Shown: piece after piece, positions 1 through 8,829 of the stretch
Layout of the letters: every line of letters starts with the position of its first letter
How positions within the stretch are numbered: position 1 is the first letter of the stretch
Translations under genes and position numbers: made by a program
Notes under the pieces: generated by a model
The model's database searches: none
What the model saw: the letters and a program-made list of their open reading frames with translations, nothing else
What the model was told of the DNA's origin: nothing
Origin: Algiphilus aromaticivorans DG1253
GTDB taxonomy: Bacteria > Pseudomonadota > Gammaproteobacteria > Nevskiales > Nevskiaceae
Reading direction: 5' to 3'
Length of the DNA stretch: 64,000 bases
Assembly: GCF_000733765.1 (NCBI RefSeq)
Contig: NZ_JPOG01000001.1
Location: 620,001-684,000 of the forward strand

Positions 1-340
1 GCAGGACCGTCTGCAGCCGAAGTTCGTTCTGGCACGCGACTGGAAGGCCGGAGCATATGCGGTACAGCCCTCGGTCGATTTCCTGCTGTCGCAGAACTTC
101 TTGGTTTCGTTCGGCGCCAACGTCAAGTTCGGCGACGGTGCGCAGAAGTTCAACGACTGCCGCGACTGCAACCCCTATCCACCGTTTACCGCCTACGCCT
201 CGTCCGGCGGCCCCTTGCTGGAGGCCGGCCCCGTCGGTCTCACCGGCTATGAACCGCTGGGCCGATTCCGCCAGGGCCCCCTGGGCTCCTCGGACAAGGA
301 AGACGAGGTCTTTATCACCCTGAGCTACCAGTTCTTCTGA
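1..340 (+). CDS. DUF1302-type outer-membrane protein, C-terminal fragment
   Basis: The window opens inside this gene. The reading frame runs from base 2 to the stop at 338-340 and gives 112 residues without an internal stop. The final residues, SYQFF, end in phenylalanine with alternating hydrophobic positions, the usual C-terminal signal of an outer-membrane beta-barrel. The next gene, 37 bp downstream, encodes a DUF1329 protein, and DUF1302 and DUF1329 genes are often paired, so I infer a DUF1302 barrel. A role in envelope handling of hydrophobic aromatic substrates is inferred only from its position at the head of the operon. The N-terminal part lies outside the window, so the family call rests on the C terminus and the neighbour. 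Confidence 0.55.
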   Translation, partial: QDRLQPKFVLARDWKAGAYAVQPSVDFLLSQNFLVSFGANVKFGDGAQKFNDCRDCNPYPPFTAYASSGGPLLEAGPVGLTGYEPLGRFRQGPLGSSDKEDEVFITLSYQFF

Positions 341-377
341 TCCGGCCCTACCCAGAAACCCCCGAGAGGAATCCAAG

Positions 378-1691
378 ATGAAGAGAATCACCCGATCCGT
401 ATTAGCGATGCTCGCCGGCACGCTGTTCACCGCTCCGGCGCTGGCGCAAAGCGCAGACGACGTCATCAACCAGGCCTTCTCCCCCTACAAGGCCGGCGCG
501 CCGACGGCGGCGGGCGTTAACGTCGGTGTCGTGATCGACAAGAACAACGCCGACCAGTTCAAGGCGGTGCTGGACCCGGTCACCTATGACCTTCTGAAGA
601 AAGGTGTGCACCCATCGATCGAAGTGGGTCCGACCGATTCCTTCGAAGTGCATCCGAAGTACATTGAGGCGACGCGACAGAACATAGGCAAGGTCAAGAT
701 CGTCGGTGGCAACCTCGAAGGTTACATCGCCGGCCGGCCGTTTCCGGAGCTGCCGTCGAGCAGCGATGCCGACGCCGGCCGCAAGCTGGCGTTCAATTTC
801 CGTCACACCTTCTCGGCTGGCGACAACGTCCAGATCAAGCCGTTCTACTGGAAGTACCGCAACGCCGCCACCGGAAAGGTGGATCGCACGGTCGAATTTC
901 AGTTCAACTTTCTGAACTTCAAGCACCGCGTCGCCGAAGAGCCGATCCCGGCGGTCTCGCCCAACCCCAACGACTACTTCCGCGGCATCTACGGCAAGGC
1001 CTTCAGCCCGCAGGACGTGCAGGGCACGCAGCTGATGATTCTGCTCCCCGACCAGGATCAGGAGGCCAGCGACGGCTACCTGTATCTGGGCTTCCAGCGC
1101 CGCGTGCGTCGCCTGGAGACCAGCCAGACCACGGATGCCTTCCTCGGCTCCACTCTGATGATCCAGGACTTCGAAGGCTACTTCGGCCGCGTGGCCGAGA
1201 TGAACTGGAAGTTCAAGGGAACCAAGACCCTGCTGATGCCGCTGTACCGCCACAACGAGCAGAAGCTCTCGGATGAGTACAAGCAGCCGGACGGCTACAA
1301 GTTCGTTGCAATGGCCGGAAAGGGCGAGTGCTTCCCCGACGTCACCTGGCAGCTGCGGCAGGTGCACGTACTGGAGATGACGCCGGTTGATAAATCCTCG
1401 CCGGTTGGTCGCCGCGTGATGTACCTCGACTCCCAGACTTTCGTCGCGCCGCGCACGCTGATCTACGACCGCGCCGACAAGTTGTGGAAGTCCTGGACCA
1501 TAGGCCACACCTCTACCGAGCATCATCTGCCGAGCAATAAGGGCAAGTTTGCAGCGATCTACGATAGCTTCGGCATGTTCGACGTGCAGAACCAGCGTTG
1601 CACCACCGGGCAGTTCCGCACCGAGATTGACGCCAGCAAGAGTCCAGTGCGCATGTTCAGCCCGCAGTTCATGCGCAGCGGCGGTGCCTGA
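378..1691 (+). CDS. DUF1329 family periplasmic/outer-membrane lipid-handling protein
   Basis: A 437-residue protein with a clear Sec signal peptide: basic residues at 2-6, a hydrophobic core at 8-22 and a predicted cleavage after ALA at residue 23. The remainder is a soluble beta-rich domain typical in length and layout of DUF1329 proteins (LolA/LolB-like fold). A good ribosome site (GAGAGGA) lies about 9 bp before the ATG. Its stop codon overlaps the ATG of the hydratase-aldolase by one base (TGATG), so it is translationally coupled to the catabolic genes. The family is commonly encoded beside DUF1302 barrels in aromatic and steroid degradation clusters. Its biochemical role is not established; transport or envelope adaptation is an inference. 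Confidence 0.8.
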   Translation: MKRITRSVLAMLAGTLFTAPALAQSADDVINQAFSPYKAGAPTAAGVNVGVVIDKNNADQFKAVLDPVTYDLLKKGVHPSIEVGPTDSFEVHPKYIEATRQNIGKVKIVGGNLEGYIAGRPFPELPSSSDADAGRKLAFNFRHTFSAGDNVQIKPFYWKYRNAATGKVDRTVEFQFNFLNFKHRVAEEPIPAVSPNPNDYFRGIYGKAFSPQDVQGTQLMILLPDQDQEASDGYLYLGFQRRVRRLETSQTTDAFLGSTLMIQDFEGYFGRVAEMNWKFKGTKTLLMPLYRHNEQKLSDEYKQPDGYKFVAMAGKGECFPDVTWQLRQVHVLEMTPVDKSSPVGRRVMYLDSQTFVAPRTLIYDRADKLWKSWTIGHTSTEHHLPSNKGKFAAIYDSFGMFDVQNQRCTTGQFRTEIDASKSPVRMFSPQFMRSGGA

Positions 1692-2683
1692 TGGGCAGGC
1701 AACTGCTCACTGTCGATGAGGTTCGTGGGTGTTGGGCGATCATGCCCACACCCGCGACCCCGGACGCCGGCGACTGGCGCGTCCAGAACACCGTTGACCT
1801 CGACGAAACCGCGCGAGCGGCCGAAAAGCTGATCGCCGCAGGGGTCGATGCGATCGTGACCCTGGGCTCCCTGGGCGAGTGCGCGACGCTGACCTGGGAG
1901 GAGAAGCGCGCCTACCTGAGTACGCTGGTCGAGACCGTGCGCGGCCGCGTGCCGCTGTTCGGCGGCACCAGCAGCCTGGGCACGCGCGAGACCATCCGGC
2001 AGACGCGCGAGGCGCGCGATATCGGTATCGACGGCGTCATGCTCGGACCGCCCATGTGGTGCGCGCCCGACGTGCCGACCGCGGTGCAGTTCTACCGCGA
2101 CGTCGCCGAGGCATGCCCGGACACGGCGATCTGCATCTACGCCAACCCGGAGGCCTTCAAGTTCGATTTCCCGCGGCCGTTCTGGGCGCAGGTCGCGGAG
2201 ATCCCGCAGGTCATCACGGCGAAGTACCTGGGTATCGGCGCACTGATGGCGGATCTGAATCTGACCAAGGGACGCATACGCTTCCTGCCGATTGACGCCG
2301 ACTACTACGCCGCCGCACGTATCGCGCCGGAGGCCTGCACCGCGTTCTGGACCAGCGGCGCAGTCTGCGGCCCCGCGCCGGTGCTGCGGCTGCGCGACGA
2401 AGTGGAACGGGCGAAGAAATGCGGCGACTGGGCCCAGGCGCAGGCGCTGACCGGCGCCATCGGCCGCACTTACCAGACGCTGTTCCCGCAAGGCTCGTTC
2501 AAGGAGTTCTCGCTCTACAACATTGGCCTGGAGAAGGCGCGCATGGACGCCGCCGGATGGATGCGAGCGGGCCCGGCCCGGCCGCCGTACACGCTGGTGC
2601 CGGAGGCTTATCTCGAAGGCGCCCGCGAGTCCGGCCGGCGTTGGGCACAGCTGCACCGCGAATATGACAGCAGGGGAGGGTGA
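1691..2683 (+). CDS. nahE: trans-o-hydroxybenzylidenepyruvate hydratase-aldolase (NahE/PhnE type)
   Basis: A 330-residue class I aldolase of the dihydrodipicolinate synthase/NAL superfamily. It hydrates and cleaves trans-o-hydroxybenzylidenepyruvate to salicylaldehyde and pyruvate in naphthalene breakdown; close relatives act on the carboxy analogue from phenanthrene. Recognised features are [12 protein letters not shown] near residues 18-29, [12 protein letters not shown] at 62-73, and the Schiff-base lysine K178 in [10 protein letters not shown]. The C-terminal stretch [14 protein letters not shown] is also highly characteristic. Length matches NahE (about 331 residues). It follows the DUF1329 gene with a one-base overlap and precedes the ring-cleavage dioxygenase genes. 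The sequence does not settle whether the native substrate is the naphthalene or the phenanthrene intermediate. Confidence 0.93.
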   Translation: MGRQLLTVDEVRGCWAIMPTPATPDAGDWRVQNTVDLDETARAAEKLIAAGVDAIVTLGSLGECATLTWEEKRAYLSTLVETVRGRVPLFGGTSSLGTRETIRQTREARDIGIDGVMLGPPMWCAPDVPTAVQFYRDVAEACPDTAICIYANPEAFKFDFPRPFWAQVAEIPQVITAKYLGIGALMADLNLTKGRIRFLPIDADYYAAARIAPEACTAFWTSGAVCGPAPVLRLRDEVERAKKCGDWAQAQALTGAIGRTYQTLFPQGSFKEFSLYNIGLEKARMDAAGWMRAGPARPPYTLVPEAYLEGARESGRRWAQLHREYDSRGG

Positions 2684-2684
2684 C

Positions 2685-2945
2685 ATGAGTACCAATGCAC
2701 TGGAAAAGGCCTTGTGGCAGATCGGCACCAGCCCGGCCGAGTGTACCCGCTACCGCAGCGATCCCGCTGCCTATGCGACGGATTTTCGCCTGGATGCAGG
2801 CGAACGCAAGGCACTCGCCGAACTCGATGTCGGCGCGATGGCGCGACGCGATACCAGCACGCTGCTCTTGATGATGGCTTTCCTCGCCGTGCGCGGGCCG
2901 GATTCGATGGGCGAGTACATGCAGAGCATGCACCGTCCGGCTTGA
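2685..2945 (+). CDS. class III extradiol dioxygenase, alpha (LigA-like) subunit
   Basis: An 86-residue protein starting at the ATG at 2685, one base after the aldolase stop, with a strong GGGGAGG site just upstream. The sequence resembles the small alpha subunit of protocatechuate 4,5-dioxygenase (LigA domain): an all-helical protein that caps the active site of the beta subunit. The stretch from ALEKALWQIG through MMAFLAVRGPDSM is characteristic. The beta subunit gene starts 23 bp downstream. In this context the pair should cleave the bicyclic catechol (1,2-dihydroxynaphthalene or a homologue) rather than protocatechuate, because the neighbouring genes are those of a naphthalene/phenanthrene upper pathway. 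Separate alpha and beta genes are retained here instead of a fusion. Confidence 0.85.
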   Translation: MSTNALEKALWQIGTSPAECTRYRSDPAAYATDFRLDAGERKALAELDVGAMARRDTSTLLLMMAFLAVRGPDSMGEYMQSMHRPA

Positions 2946-2968
2946 GTACAGCCACCAAGGAGATAGAC

Positions 2969-3796
2969 ATGGCAACGATCGTAGGCGGCTTCCTGATGCC
3001 GCATGACCCCCTGATTCCCAGCATCACCGACGCCGCCGATCCGGTGCAGCGCGACAAGGTGCTGGGTGCCTTCGAGCGGATCGCGCGTCGCGTCGACGAA
3101 CTCGACGCCGATACCGCGATCATCATCGGCGACGACCATTACGCGCTGTTCGGCCCGCATTGCATCCCGCGCTGCCTGATCGGCATCGGCGACGTCGAGG
3201 GGCCGGCGGAGAAATGGCTCGGCTTCGACACCGGAGTGATAGAGAACAACGAGCCGCTGGCGAAGCACATCATGTTCGGCGGCTACGACGACGGCATCGA
3301 CTGGTCGTTCGCCAAGGCGCTGACGGTGGACCACGGCGTCGCCGTGCCGCACCACTACTGCGTCAAGTCGAATCCGAAACTGCGGACGATCCCGGTCTAT
3401 CTCAATTGCGGCGTGATGCCGGTGGTACAGGGCCGGCGCGCGCAGCAGATCGGCCAGAGCATCGGCCGCGCGATCGCCAACTGGTCCGGCTCCGAACGCG
3501 TCGTCGTTTTCGGCACTGGCGGCATCAGCCACTGGGTCGGCAGCGCCGAAATGGGCCGGGTCAACGAAGTGTTCGACCGCCGCGTGCTCGACATGGCCGG
3601 CCGCGGCGATATCGAAGCGATGATCGCGCTCGGCGACGAAGAGATCCTGCGCGAAGGTGGCAACGGCGCGCTGGAGATCCGCAACTGGATCTGCGCGATG
3701 TCGATCCTCGGGCGCGTGCGCGCTGAACTGATGCTCTACGAGCCGGTGCCGCAGTGGATCACCGGCATTGGTTTCGCCGAGCTCAAGGCCGCCTGA
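2969..3796 (+). CDS. class III extradiol dioxygenase, beta (LigB-like) catalytic subunit
   Basis: A 275-residue catalytic subunit of the LigB/MEMO superfamily that uses non-heme Fe(II) to open a catecholic ring next to the hydroxyls. The expected iron ligands are visible: H12 in MPHDP, H57 in GDDHY and E236 in GALEIRNW. The catalytic base H188 lies in FGTGGISHWVG. The start ATG at 2969 has the site AAGGAGAT about 6 bp upstream. It forms a heterodimer with the LigA-like product upstream and takes the place normally held by the class I NahC in nah operons. The ring-cleavage product would be handed to the isomerase encoded immediately downstream. Substrate assignment is from context; the fold and metal site are seen directly. 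Confidence 0.9.
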   Translation: MATIVGGFLMPHDPLIPSITDAADPVQRDKVLGAFERIARRVDELDADTAIIIGDDHYALFGPHCIPRCLIGIGDVEGPAEKWLGFDTGVIENNEPLAKHIMFGGYDDGIDWSFAKALTVDHGVAVPHHYCVKSNPKLRTIPVYLNCGVMPVVQGRRAQQIGQSIGRAIANWSGSERVVVFGTGGISHWVGSAEMGRVNEVFDRRVLDMAGRGDIEAMIALGDEEILREGGNGALEIRNWICAMSILGRVRAELMLYEPVPQWITGIGFAELKAA

Positions 3797-3806
3797 GGCT
3801 GCTGCC

Positions 3807-4424
3807 GTGATCCGCCAGCTCGACTTCTACTTCGACCTGATGAGCCCGTTCGCCTATCTGGCGCATCAGCGGCTGCCCGGGCTGGCGGGTCGCTACGGCT
3901 ACACGCTGCGGTACTGGCCGATCGACCTGCCTGCCGCCAAGCGCGCCGCCGGCAATAGCGGCCCGCCCAACGTCAAGATCCCGGTCAAGTTGCGCTACCT
4001 GAAGACAGATCTCGATCGCTGGGCGCAGCGCTATGGCGTGCCGCTGATTTTTCCGCCTTCGCTGGACTCGACCCTGCTCAACAAGGCGGTGTTCTTCGCG
4101 ATCGACCGCGACGCGGCCGAAGTCTTCGTGCGCTATGCCTGGCACGCCGTCTGGGGCGAGGGCAGCGACATGAGCGATCCCGCCCTGCTGCGCACGCTGG
4201 CGCTGGCGCTTGGCTGGGATGCCGGCGAAGTGCTCGACTTCGTCTACTCACCCGAAGGGCAGGCGCGCTACGACGCGAGCAACCGCGGCGCGCAGGAGCG
4301 GGGTGTATTCGGTACGCCGACGATGATGATCGGCGACGACATGTGGTGGGGCAATGACCGCCTCGATTTTCTGGAAGCGTTCCTAACCGGGAAGGCCCGG
4401 CAGCGTCATGAGCAAACAGCTTGA
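3807..4424 (+). CDS. nahD: 2-hydroxychromene-2-carboxylate isomerase (NahD type)
   Basis: A 205-residue DsbA-fold, kappa-GST-like isomerase. It interconverts 2-hydroxychromene-2-carboxylate and trans-o-hydroxybenzylidenepyruvate using glutathione. The N-terminal motif [14 protein letters not shown] at residues 5-18 supplies the serine that activates glutathione in this family, and [17 protein letters not shown] near the C terminus is the thioredoxin-fold cis-proline region. I chose the GTG at 3807 because it places the conserved IRQLDFYFD at the N terminus and gives the family length (about 203 residues); the in-frame ATG at 3768 lies inside the upstream gene. The stop overlaps the ribosome site of the dioxygenase alpha subunit. 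Confidence 0.92.
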   Translation: MIRQLDFYFDLMSPFAYLAHQRLPGLAGRYGYTLRYWPIDLPAAKRAAGNSGPPNVKIPVKLRYLKTDLDRWAQRYGVPLIFPPSLDSTLLNKAVFFAIDRDAAEVFVRYAWHAVWGEGSDMSDPALLRTLALALGWDAGEVLDFVYSPEGQARYDASNRGAQERGVFGTPTMMIGDDMWWGNDRLDFLEAFLTGKARQRHEQTA

Positions 4425-4437
4425 GGAGACAGACATC

Positions 4438-5808
4438 ATGAGCATCAAGAATCTGGTGGACGTGCAGCGCGGTCTGCAGAGCGCACGCATCTATCACGAC
4501 CGCGACATCTACGAACAGGAAATGGAGCGCATCTTTGCGCGCTGCTGGCTGTTCCTGACGCACGAAAGCGCTATTCCCAATGCCGGCGACTTCGTCACCG
4601 CGCGCATGGGCCAGGACGAGGTCATCGTCGTGCGGCAGAAGGACATGGGCATCAAGGCCTTCCTCAATGTCTGCCGCCATCGCGGCGCGCGGCTGTGCCC
4701 GGTCGAAGCCGGAAATTCGCGCGGCTTCGTCTGCAATTATCACGGCTGGTCCTACGGCAGCGACGGCTCACTGCAGTCGGTGCCGTTCGAGAAGGAGCTG
4801 TACAGGGGCCGCCTCGATAAATCCACGCACGGACTGCGCGAGGTCGCCAAGATCAAGAGCTATCATGGCTTCGTCTACGGCTGTTTCGACGAGGCCGCGC
4901 CGAGTCTCGAGGACTATCTGGGGGAGGCGCGCTGGTACCTGGATATCTGGATGGAAGCCAGCGGCGGTGTCGAACTCATCGGCCCACCCGGACGCTCTAT
5001 GGTGCATTGCAACTGGAAGGCGCCGAGCGAGAACTTCGTCGGCGATGCCTACCATGTCGGCTGGACCCACGCGGCGGCGCTGAAGGCTGGTGGCGGCATG
5101 CTGGCGCCGATGGCCGGCAACGCGGGCCTGCCGCCGGAGGGCGCCGGCCTGCAGGTGGCGACGCGCTACGGCCACGGCCTGGGCATCCTCTACGACGTCG
5201 CCCCCGGCGCCCACGACGGCAAGCTGGCCGCCGACCTGCTGGCCTGGCAGGCGCAGAAGCGTCCCGGTATCGAGAAAGCGGTGGGCGCCCTGCGCGCGCG
5301 CTACTACGGTTCGCACATCAACGGTTCGGTATTTCCCAACAATACCTACCTCTGGGGATCCAACCTGTTCAAGGTCTGGCAGCCGCATGGGCCCGATCGC
5401 ACCGAGTGCTTCACCTGGGCGATCGTGGAGAAGGACATGCCGGCGGATCTCAAGCAGCGCGTTGCCAACTCCATGCACCGCACCTTCGGCGTGGCGGGCT
5501 ACTGGGAAGCGGACGACAACGACAACATGGAATCGGAAAGCCAGCTGTCGCGCGGCTATGTCACACGCCAGGGCTTCATGAACGCGCAAATGGGTATCGG
5601 TGGCGACCGCGAGGACCCGGAACTGCCGGGCGTGGTCGGCGAGTCGGCCATCGGCGAGACCTCCTACCGTGGCTACTTCCGCTTCTACCAGGAAGTGATG
5701 GGTGCGAAGGGCTGGCAGGACATGGATCCCAACGACTCGCAGTGGAAGCGCCAGCTGATCGAGGCAGGTGCCGAGCCGACCGCTGCCGCGGCCGCGGCCA
5801 CGGCCTGA
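4438..5808 (+). CDS. nahAc: Naphthalene-type Rieske dioxygenase, large (alpha) subunit
   Basis: A 456-residue terminal oxygenase subunit that adds O2 to an aromatic ring to give a cis-dihydrodiol. The Rieske [2Fe-2S] ligands are C79, H81, C99 and H102. The mononuclear iron site is in the motif [13 protein letters not shown], with bridging D203 and ligands H206 and H211; the carboxylate ligand lies in the conserved DDNDNME stretch. Long segments such as [14 protein letters not shown] and [13 protein letters not shown] match the NahAc/PhnAc branch rather than the biphenyl or benzoate branch. The ATG at 4438 is preferred over 4408 because of GAGGAG 9 bp upstream. The beta subunit follows 16 bp later. 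Naphthalene or a similar PAH is the likely substrate. Confidence 0.95.
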   Translation: MSIKNLVDVQRGLQSARIYHDRDIYEQEMERIFARCWLFLTHESAIPNAGDFVTARMGQDEVIVVRQKDMGIKAFLNVCRHRGARLCPVEAGNSRGFVCNYHGWSYGSDGSLQSVPFEKELYRGRLDKSTHGLREVAKIKSYHGFVYGCFDEAAPSLEDYLGEARWYLDIWMEASGGVELIGPPGRSMVHCNWKAPSENFVGDAYHVGWTHAAALKAGGGMLAPMAGNAGLPPEGAGLQVATRYGHGLGILYDVAPGAHDGKLAADLLAWQAQKRPGIEKAVGALRARYYGSHINGSVFPNNTYLWGSNLFKVWQPHGPDRTECFTWAIVEKDMPADLKQRVANSMHRTFGVAGYWEADDNDNMESESQLSRGYVTRQGFMNAQMGIGGDREDPELPGVVGESAIGETSYRGYFRFYQEVMGAKGWQDMDPNDSQWKRQLIEAGAEPTAAAAAATA

Positions 5809-5824
5809 TCCCCGGAGACCCAAC

Positions 5825-6397
5825 ATGGCAAACGATGCAACGCTAGCGGTGAAACCGGACCCTGCCGGATCTGTGCCGCAGGAACAGTACGCGCCGGACG
5901 CGATCTGGCGCGAGGCCGAGCGGCTGTTGTACCGCGAGGCCCGGCTGCTCGACACCGAGCGCCTGTCCGACTGGCTGGAGCAGATCGTAGATCCGACGAT
6001 CCGCTACATGGTGGTGAGCAGGGAACTGCGCTTCCGCAAGGAAAAACGCTATGGACAGCCGGCGGAAGTCTTCATGTACGACGACGACTATGACTTTCTC
6101 AAGGCGCGTGTCGACCAGTTCCACAGCGGCATGCAGTGGCGCGTCGATCCGCCGGAGCGCTACCGGCGTCTGGTGACGAATGTCGAGGTGTTCGAGACCG
6201 GCAAGGACGGCGAGTTCGCGGCGCGCAGCAATTGCCTGGCGGTCCGCACGCGCCGCGCCTACGAGATCGACCAGTTCGTGTACTGCCGGGAGGACCTCCT
6301 GCGGCGCTGCCCCTACGGCACGCTGCGGTTGGTGCAGCGACGTATCGACTTCGACGAGCGCTCGGTGGCTGGGCGCAATCTGGTGATGATCCTTTGA
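5825..6397 (+). CDS. nahAd: Naphthalene-type Rieske dioxygenase, small (beta) subunit
   Basis: A 190-residue member of the ring-hydroxylating dioxygenase beta-subunit family (SnoaL/NTF2-like cone fold) that stabilises the alpha3beta3 hexamer. The start ATG at 5825 follows GGAGACCC by a few bases. The segments ERLSDWLEQIVDPTIRYMV and SNCLAVRTRRAYEIDQFVY are typical of NahAd homologues, and the length is close to NahAd (about 194 residues). It has no metal site of its own. It lies directly downstream of the alpha subunit and upstream of the dihydrodiol dehydrogenase, the same order as in nah and phn clusters. Confidence 0.92.
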   Translation: MANDATLAVKPDPAGSVPQEQYAPDAIWREAERLLYREARLLDTERLSDWLEQIVDPTIRYMVVSRELRFRKEKRYGQPAEVFMYDDDYDFLKARVDQFHSGMQWRVDPPERYRRLVTNVEVFETGKDGEFAARSNCLAVRTRRAYEIDQFVYCREDLLRRCPYGTLRLVQRRIDFDERSVAGRNLVMIL

Positions 6398-6412
6398 CGG
6401 ACGAGAAACAAC

Positions 6413-7243
6413 ATGGCGGAGCGAAGCATGGGATGGCTTGAAGGCAATGTGGCGATCGTCACCGGCGGCGGTTCCGGCCTTGGCAGGGCGCTGGTCGAGC
6501 GCTTCATCAAGGAAGGCGCAAGGGTGGGCGTGCTGGAGCGTAGCGCCGAGCGCGGCGAAGAATTGCGGCGTGAGTTCGGCGATCAGGTCGAGGTCGTAAC
6601 GGGCGACGTCACGACCTGGGCGGACAATGCCCGAGTGGTGGAACAGACCGCCGCGCGCTTCGGCCGGCTGGACACCTTTATCGCCAACGCGGGCATCTTT
6701 GATTTCTTCCAGGCACTGCCGCAGCTGGAGCCGGAGAAGATTTCCGCGGCCTTCGATGAATTGTTCGCGGTCAACGTCAAGAGTGGCCTCCTCGGGGCCA
6801 GGGCAGCGCTGCCGGAGTTGCTGAAGACCCAGGGCAACATCATCTTCACGATCTCCAACTCCGGCTTCTATGCCGGCGGAGGCGGCCCGATCTACACCGC
6901 CTCCAAGCATGCGCTGGTCGGCCTGGTGAAGCAGCTGGCGCATGAGCTGGCACCGAAGGTGCGCGTCAACGGTGTTGCCCCCGGTGGCCTGCGCACCAAC
7001 CTCAGCGGCCTGGCCGCGACCGGCACCGCGCAGCAGGCGCTGAATCAGATCGACGACTTCGACCAGATGATCGTCGGCATCACGCCATTGCGCATGGCGC
7101 CGACGACGGCACAGACCTGCGGACCCTACGTCCTTTTGGCCTCGCGCGACAACGCGGCGCCCATCACCGGTGTCGTCATCAACAGCGACGGCGGCTTCGG
7201 CGTGCGCGGCATCATGAATGTCTGCGGCGGCGAGAACCTGTAG
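6413..7243 (+). CDS. nahB: cis-dihydrodiol dehydrogenase (NahB type, SDR)
   Basis: A 276-residue short-chain dehydrogenase that oxidises the cis-dihydrodiol to the corresponding diol with NAD+. The cofactor glycine motif is VTGGGSGLGRA, followed by IANAGIFDF, the active-site S in SNSGF and YTASK with the catalytic Y and K. The segments FDELFAVNVKS and NGVAPGG resemble NahB and BphB. Two starts are possible: the ATG at 6413, or the ATG at 6428, which has GGAG 6 bp upstream and begins MGWLEGNVAIV like other family members; I give the longer form but consider 6428 credible. It completes the set converting the aromatic hydrocarbon to the diol. Confidence 0.93.
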   Translation: MAERSMGWLEGNVAIVTGGGSGLGRALVERFIKEGARVGVLERSAERGEELRREFGDQVEVVTGDVTTWADNARVVEQTAARFGRLDTFIANAGIFDFFQALPQLEPEKISAAFDELFAVNVKSGLLGARAALPELLKTQGNIIFTISNSGFYAGGGGPIYTASKHALVGLVKQLAHELAPKVRVNGVAPGGLRTNLSGLAATGTAQQALNQIDDFDQMIVGITPLRMAPTTAQTCGPYVLLASRDNAAPITGVVINSDGGFGVRGIMNVCGGENL

Positions 7244-7266
7244 CTCCATTACATAGAGAAGAACCC

Positions 7267-7887
7267 ATGCTGAAGCTGTATTACAGTCCCGGCGCTTGCT
7301 CGCTGGCGGCACACATCTCCCTGCGCGAGGCAGGCCTGACGTTCGAACTGGAGAATGTCGATCTGGCCAGCCGCCGGACCGCCTCTGGCGGCGACTATCT
7401 CTCGATCAATTCCAAGGGCTATGTGCCGGCGCTGCAGTTTGACGACGGCTCGGTATTGACCGAGGGGCCGGCGATTCTGCAGTACGTCGCGGACCAGAAT
7501 CCGGGGCTGCGATTGGCGCCGCCGGTCGGCAGCCGCGAGCGCTACCAGCTACAGGCTTGGCTGAACTTCATCTCCTCCGAACTGCACAAGCAGTACAGCC
7601 CGCTGTTCAACCCGGCTTGCACCGCCGAGCAGCGCCAGGCTGCGACAGCCGCGCTGGAGCGGCGCTATATCTGGCTGGCCGACGAGCTGCGCGACCGCAC
7701 CTATCTGGTCGGCGATCGCTTCACGATCGCCGACGCCTACCTGTTCACGGTCAATGGCTGGGGCGCTTTCATCGGCTTCGAGCTTGGCCGCTGGCCGGTG
7801 ATCGGGGAGTACCAGCAGCGCATCGCCGCCCGCCCAGCGGTGCAGGCCGCATTGCGAGCGGAGGGCTTGCTGAAGGACATGACCTGA
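7267..7887 (+). CDS. Glutathione S-transferase, beta/BphK-like class
   Basis: A 206-residue GST with an N-terminal thioredoxin-like domain (residues 1-80) and an all-alpha C-terminal domain. The N terminus MLKLYYSPGACSLAAHISL carries the beta-class cysteine (C11), and LTEGPAILQYVADQ provides the glutathione-binding E-G-P-A-I segment. It closely resembles the GSTs encoded in biphenyl and PAH clusters (BphK type). Such enzymes are thought to protect against electrophilic intermediates or to remove halogens from ring-cleavage products; the specific role here cannot be read from sequence. It follows the dihydrodiol dehydrogenase by 23 bp and is probably co-transcribed. Confidence 0.9.
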   Translation: MLKLYYSPGACSLAAHISLREAGLTFELENVDLASRRTASGGDYLSINSKGYVPALQFDDGSVLTEGPAILQYVADQNPGLRLAPPVGSRERYQLQAWLNFISSELHKQYSPLFNPACTAEQRQAATAALERRYIWLADELRDRTYLVGDRFTIADAYLFTVNGWGAFIGFELGRWPVIGEYQQRIAARPAVQAALRAEGLLKDMT

Positions 7888-7902
7888 AGGGCGGGAGATG
7901 AC

Positions 7903-8769
7903 ATGAAGCTCTGTCGATTCAACCGCAACCGCCTGGGAGTTCTGGTGGGAGACGGTGTGCTGGACGTGACGCCGGCGCTGGCCGTGATTCCGCTGCAGCA
8001 CTGGCCGCTGGCACAGGGCGATCCCCTGATTCTGAATCTCGACGCCGTGCTGGAGCGGGTGTCGGAGCTGCTGCCCGCGGCACCGCGCCTGCCGCTGGAT
8101 GGCCTGGCACTGGATTCCCCGGTTGCCAATCCCGGCAAGATCGTCAATGCGCCGATCAACTACAGGGCACACATCGACGAGACCAGCCAGAACGCAGCTA
8201 TCGCGCATGGGCGCGACATGACCCGGAGCATCTGGGACTGGGGCCTGTTCCTGAAGGCCAGCAGTGCGCTGATCGGTCCCTCCGAACAAATCCGTCTGCG
8301 TTTTCCCGAGCGCCGCAACGACCACGAGGTGGAACTGGCGGTGGTCATCGGTCGACGCTGCCACCAGGTGTCCCGTGAGGCGGCTCTGGACTACGTCGCC
8401 GGCTACGCCATCGGCCTGGACATCACGATCCGCGGCCCCGAACTGCAGAGCTTTCGCAAGTCGCCCGACACCTACGCGGTCTGCGGGCCCTGGCTGGTGA
8501 CGCGCGACGAGATCCCGGATCCCGGGGTCTTGGACCTGCGCCTCTGGGTCAACAACGAATTGCGGCAGTCGGCCAACACCCGCCAGCTGATTTACGATGT
8601 GCCGCGCCTGATCGAGTACGCCTCCAGCTTCTACACGCTCCATCCGGGCGATCTGATCTTCACGGGTACGCCGGAAGGGGTGGGGCCGTTGCTGCCCGGT
8701 GACCGGGTGGACGCGGAGATCGCGCAGATTGGCCGTTTCAGCATCCAGGTGGCGGACCGCTACGCCTGA
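7903..8769 (+). CDS. Fumarylacetoacetate hydrolase family protein
   Basis: A 288-residue FAH-superfamily enzyme with a small N-terminal domain and the catalytic core from about residue 75. The divalent-metal ligands are visible: E142 and E144 in NDHEVELAVVIG and D173 in GLDIT; FTGTPEGVG closes the site. The family includes C-C bond hydrolases, decarboxylases and hydratases acting on 2-oxo acids. It is the last gene of the upper operon, 15 bp after the GST gene and just before a strong terminator. It is distinct from the shorter fumarylpyruvate hydrolase at 17223. It may act on a ring-cleavage side product or on substituted 2-oxo acids, but the substrate is unknown. Confidence 0.88.
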   Translation: MKLCRFNRNRLGVLVGDGVLDVTPALAVIPLQHWPLAQGDPLILNLDAVLERVSELLPAAPRLPLDGLALDSPVANPGKIVNAPINYRAHIDETSQNAAIAHGRDMTRSIWDWGLFLKASSALIGPSEQIRLRFPERRNDHEVELAVVIGRRCHQVSREAALDYVAGYAIGLDITIRGPELQSFRKSPDTYAVCGPWLVTRDEIPDPGVLDLRLWVNNELRQSANTRQLIYDVPRLIEYASSFYTLHPGDLIFTGTPEGVGPLLPGDRVDAEIAQIGRFSIQVADRYA

Positions 8770-8790
8770 TCGGACAGAAGGCTCGTCTCC

Positions 8791-8825
8791 ATTCACCGCG
8801 CCGGCATTTTGCCGGCGCGGTGAAT
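8791..8825. terminator. Bidirectional Rho-independent terminator between convergent units
   Basis: A perfect 15-bp inverted repeat (arms 8791-8805 and 8811-8825) encloses the loop ATTTT. It lies between the stop of the FAH-family gene at 8769 and the stop of the minus-strand reductase at 8830. The GC-rich stem is symmetric enough to serve both directions, although neither side has a long T tract. Confidence 0.75.
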
Positions 8826-8829
8826 CCGC

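Noticed and set aside
2685-3796. Protocatechuate 4,5-dioxygenase as the specific function of the LigAB-like pair
   Set aside because: No protocatechuate-pathway gene (LigC, LigI, LigJ type) is nearby, while all flanking genes belong to a bicyclic aromatic upper pathway. The fold call stands, but the substrate call does not.
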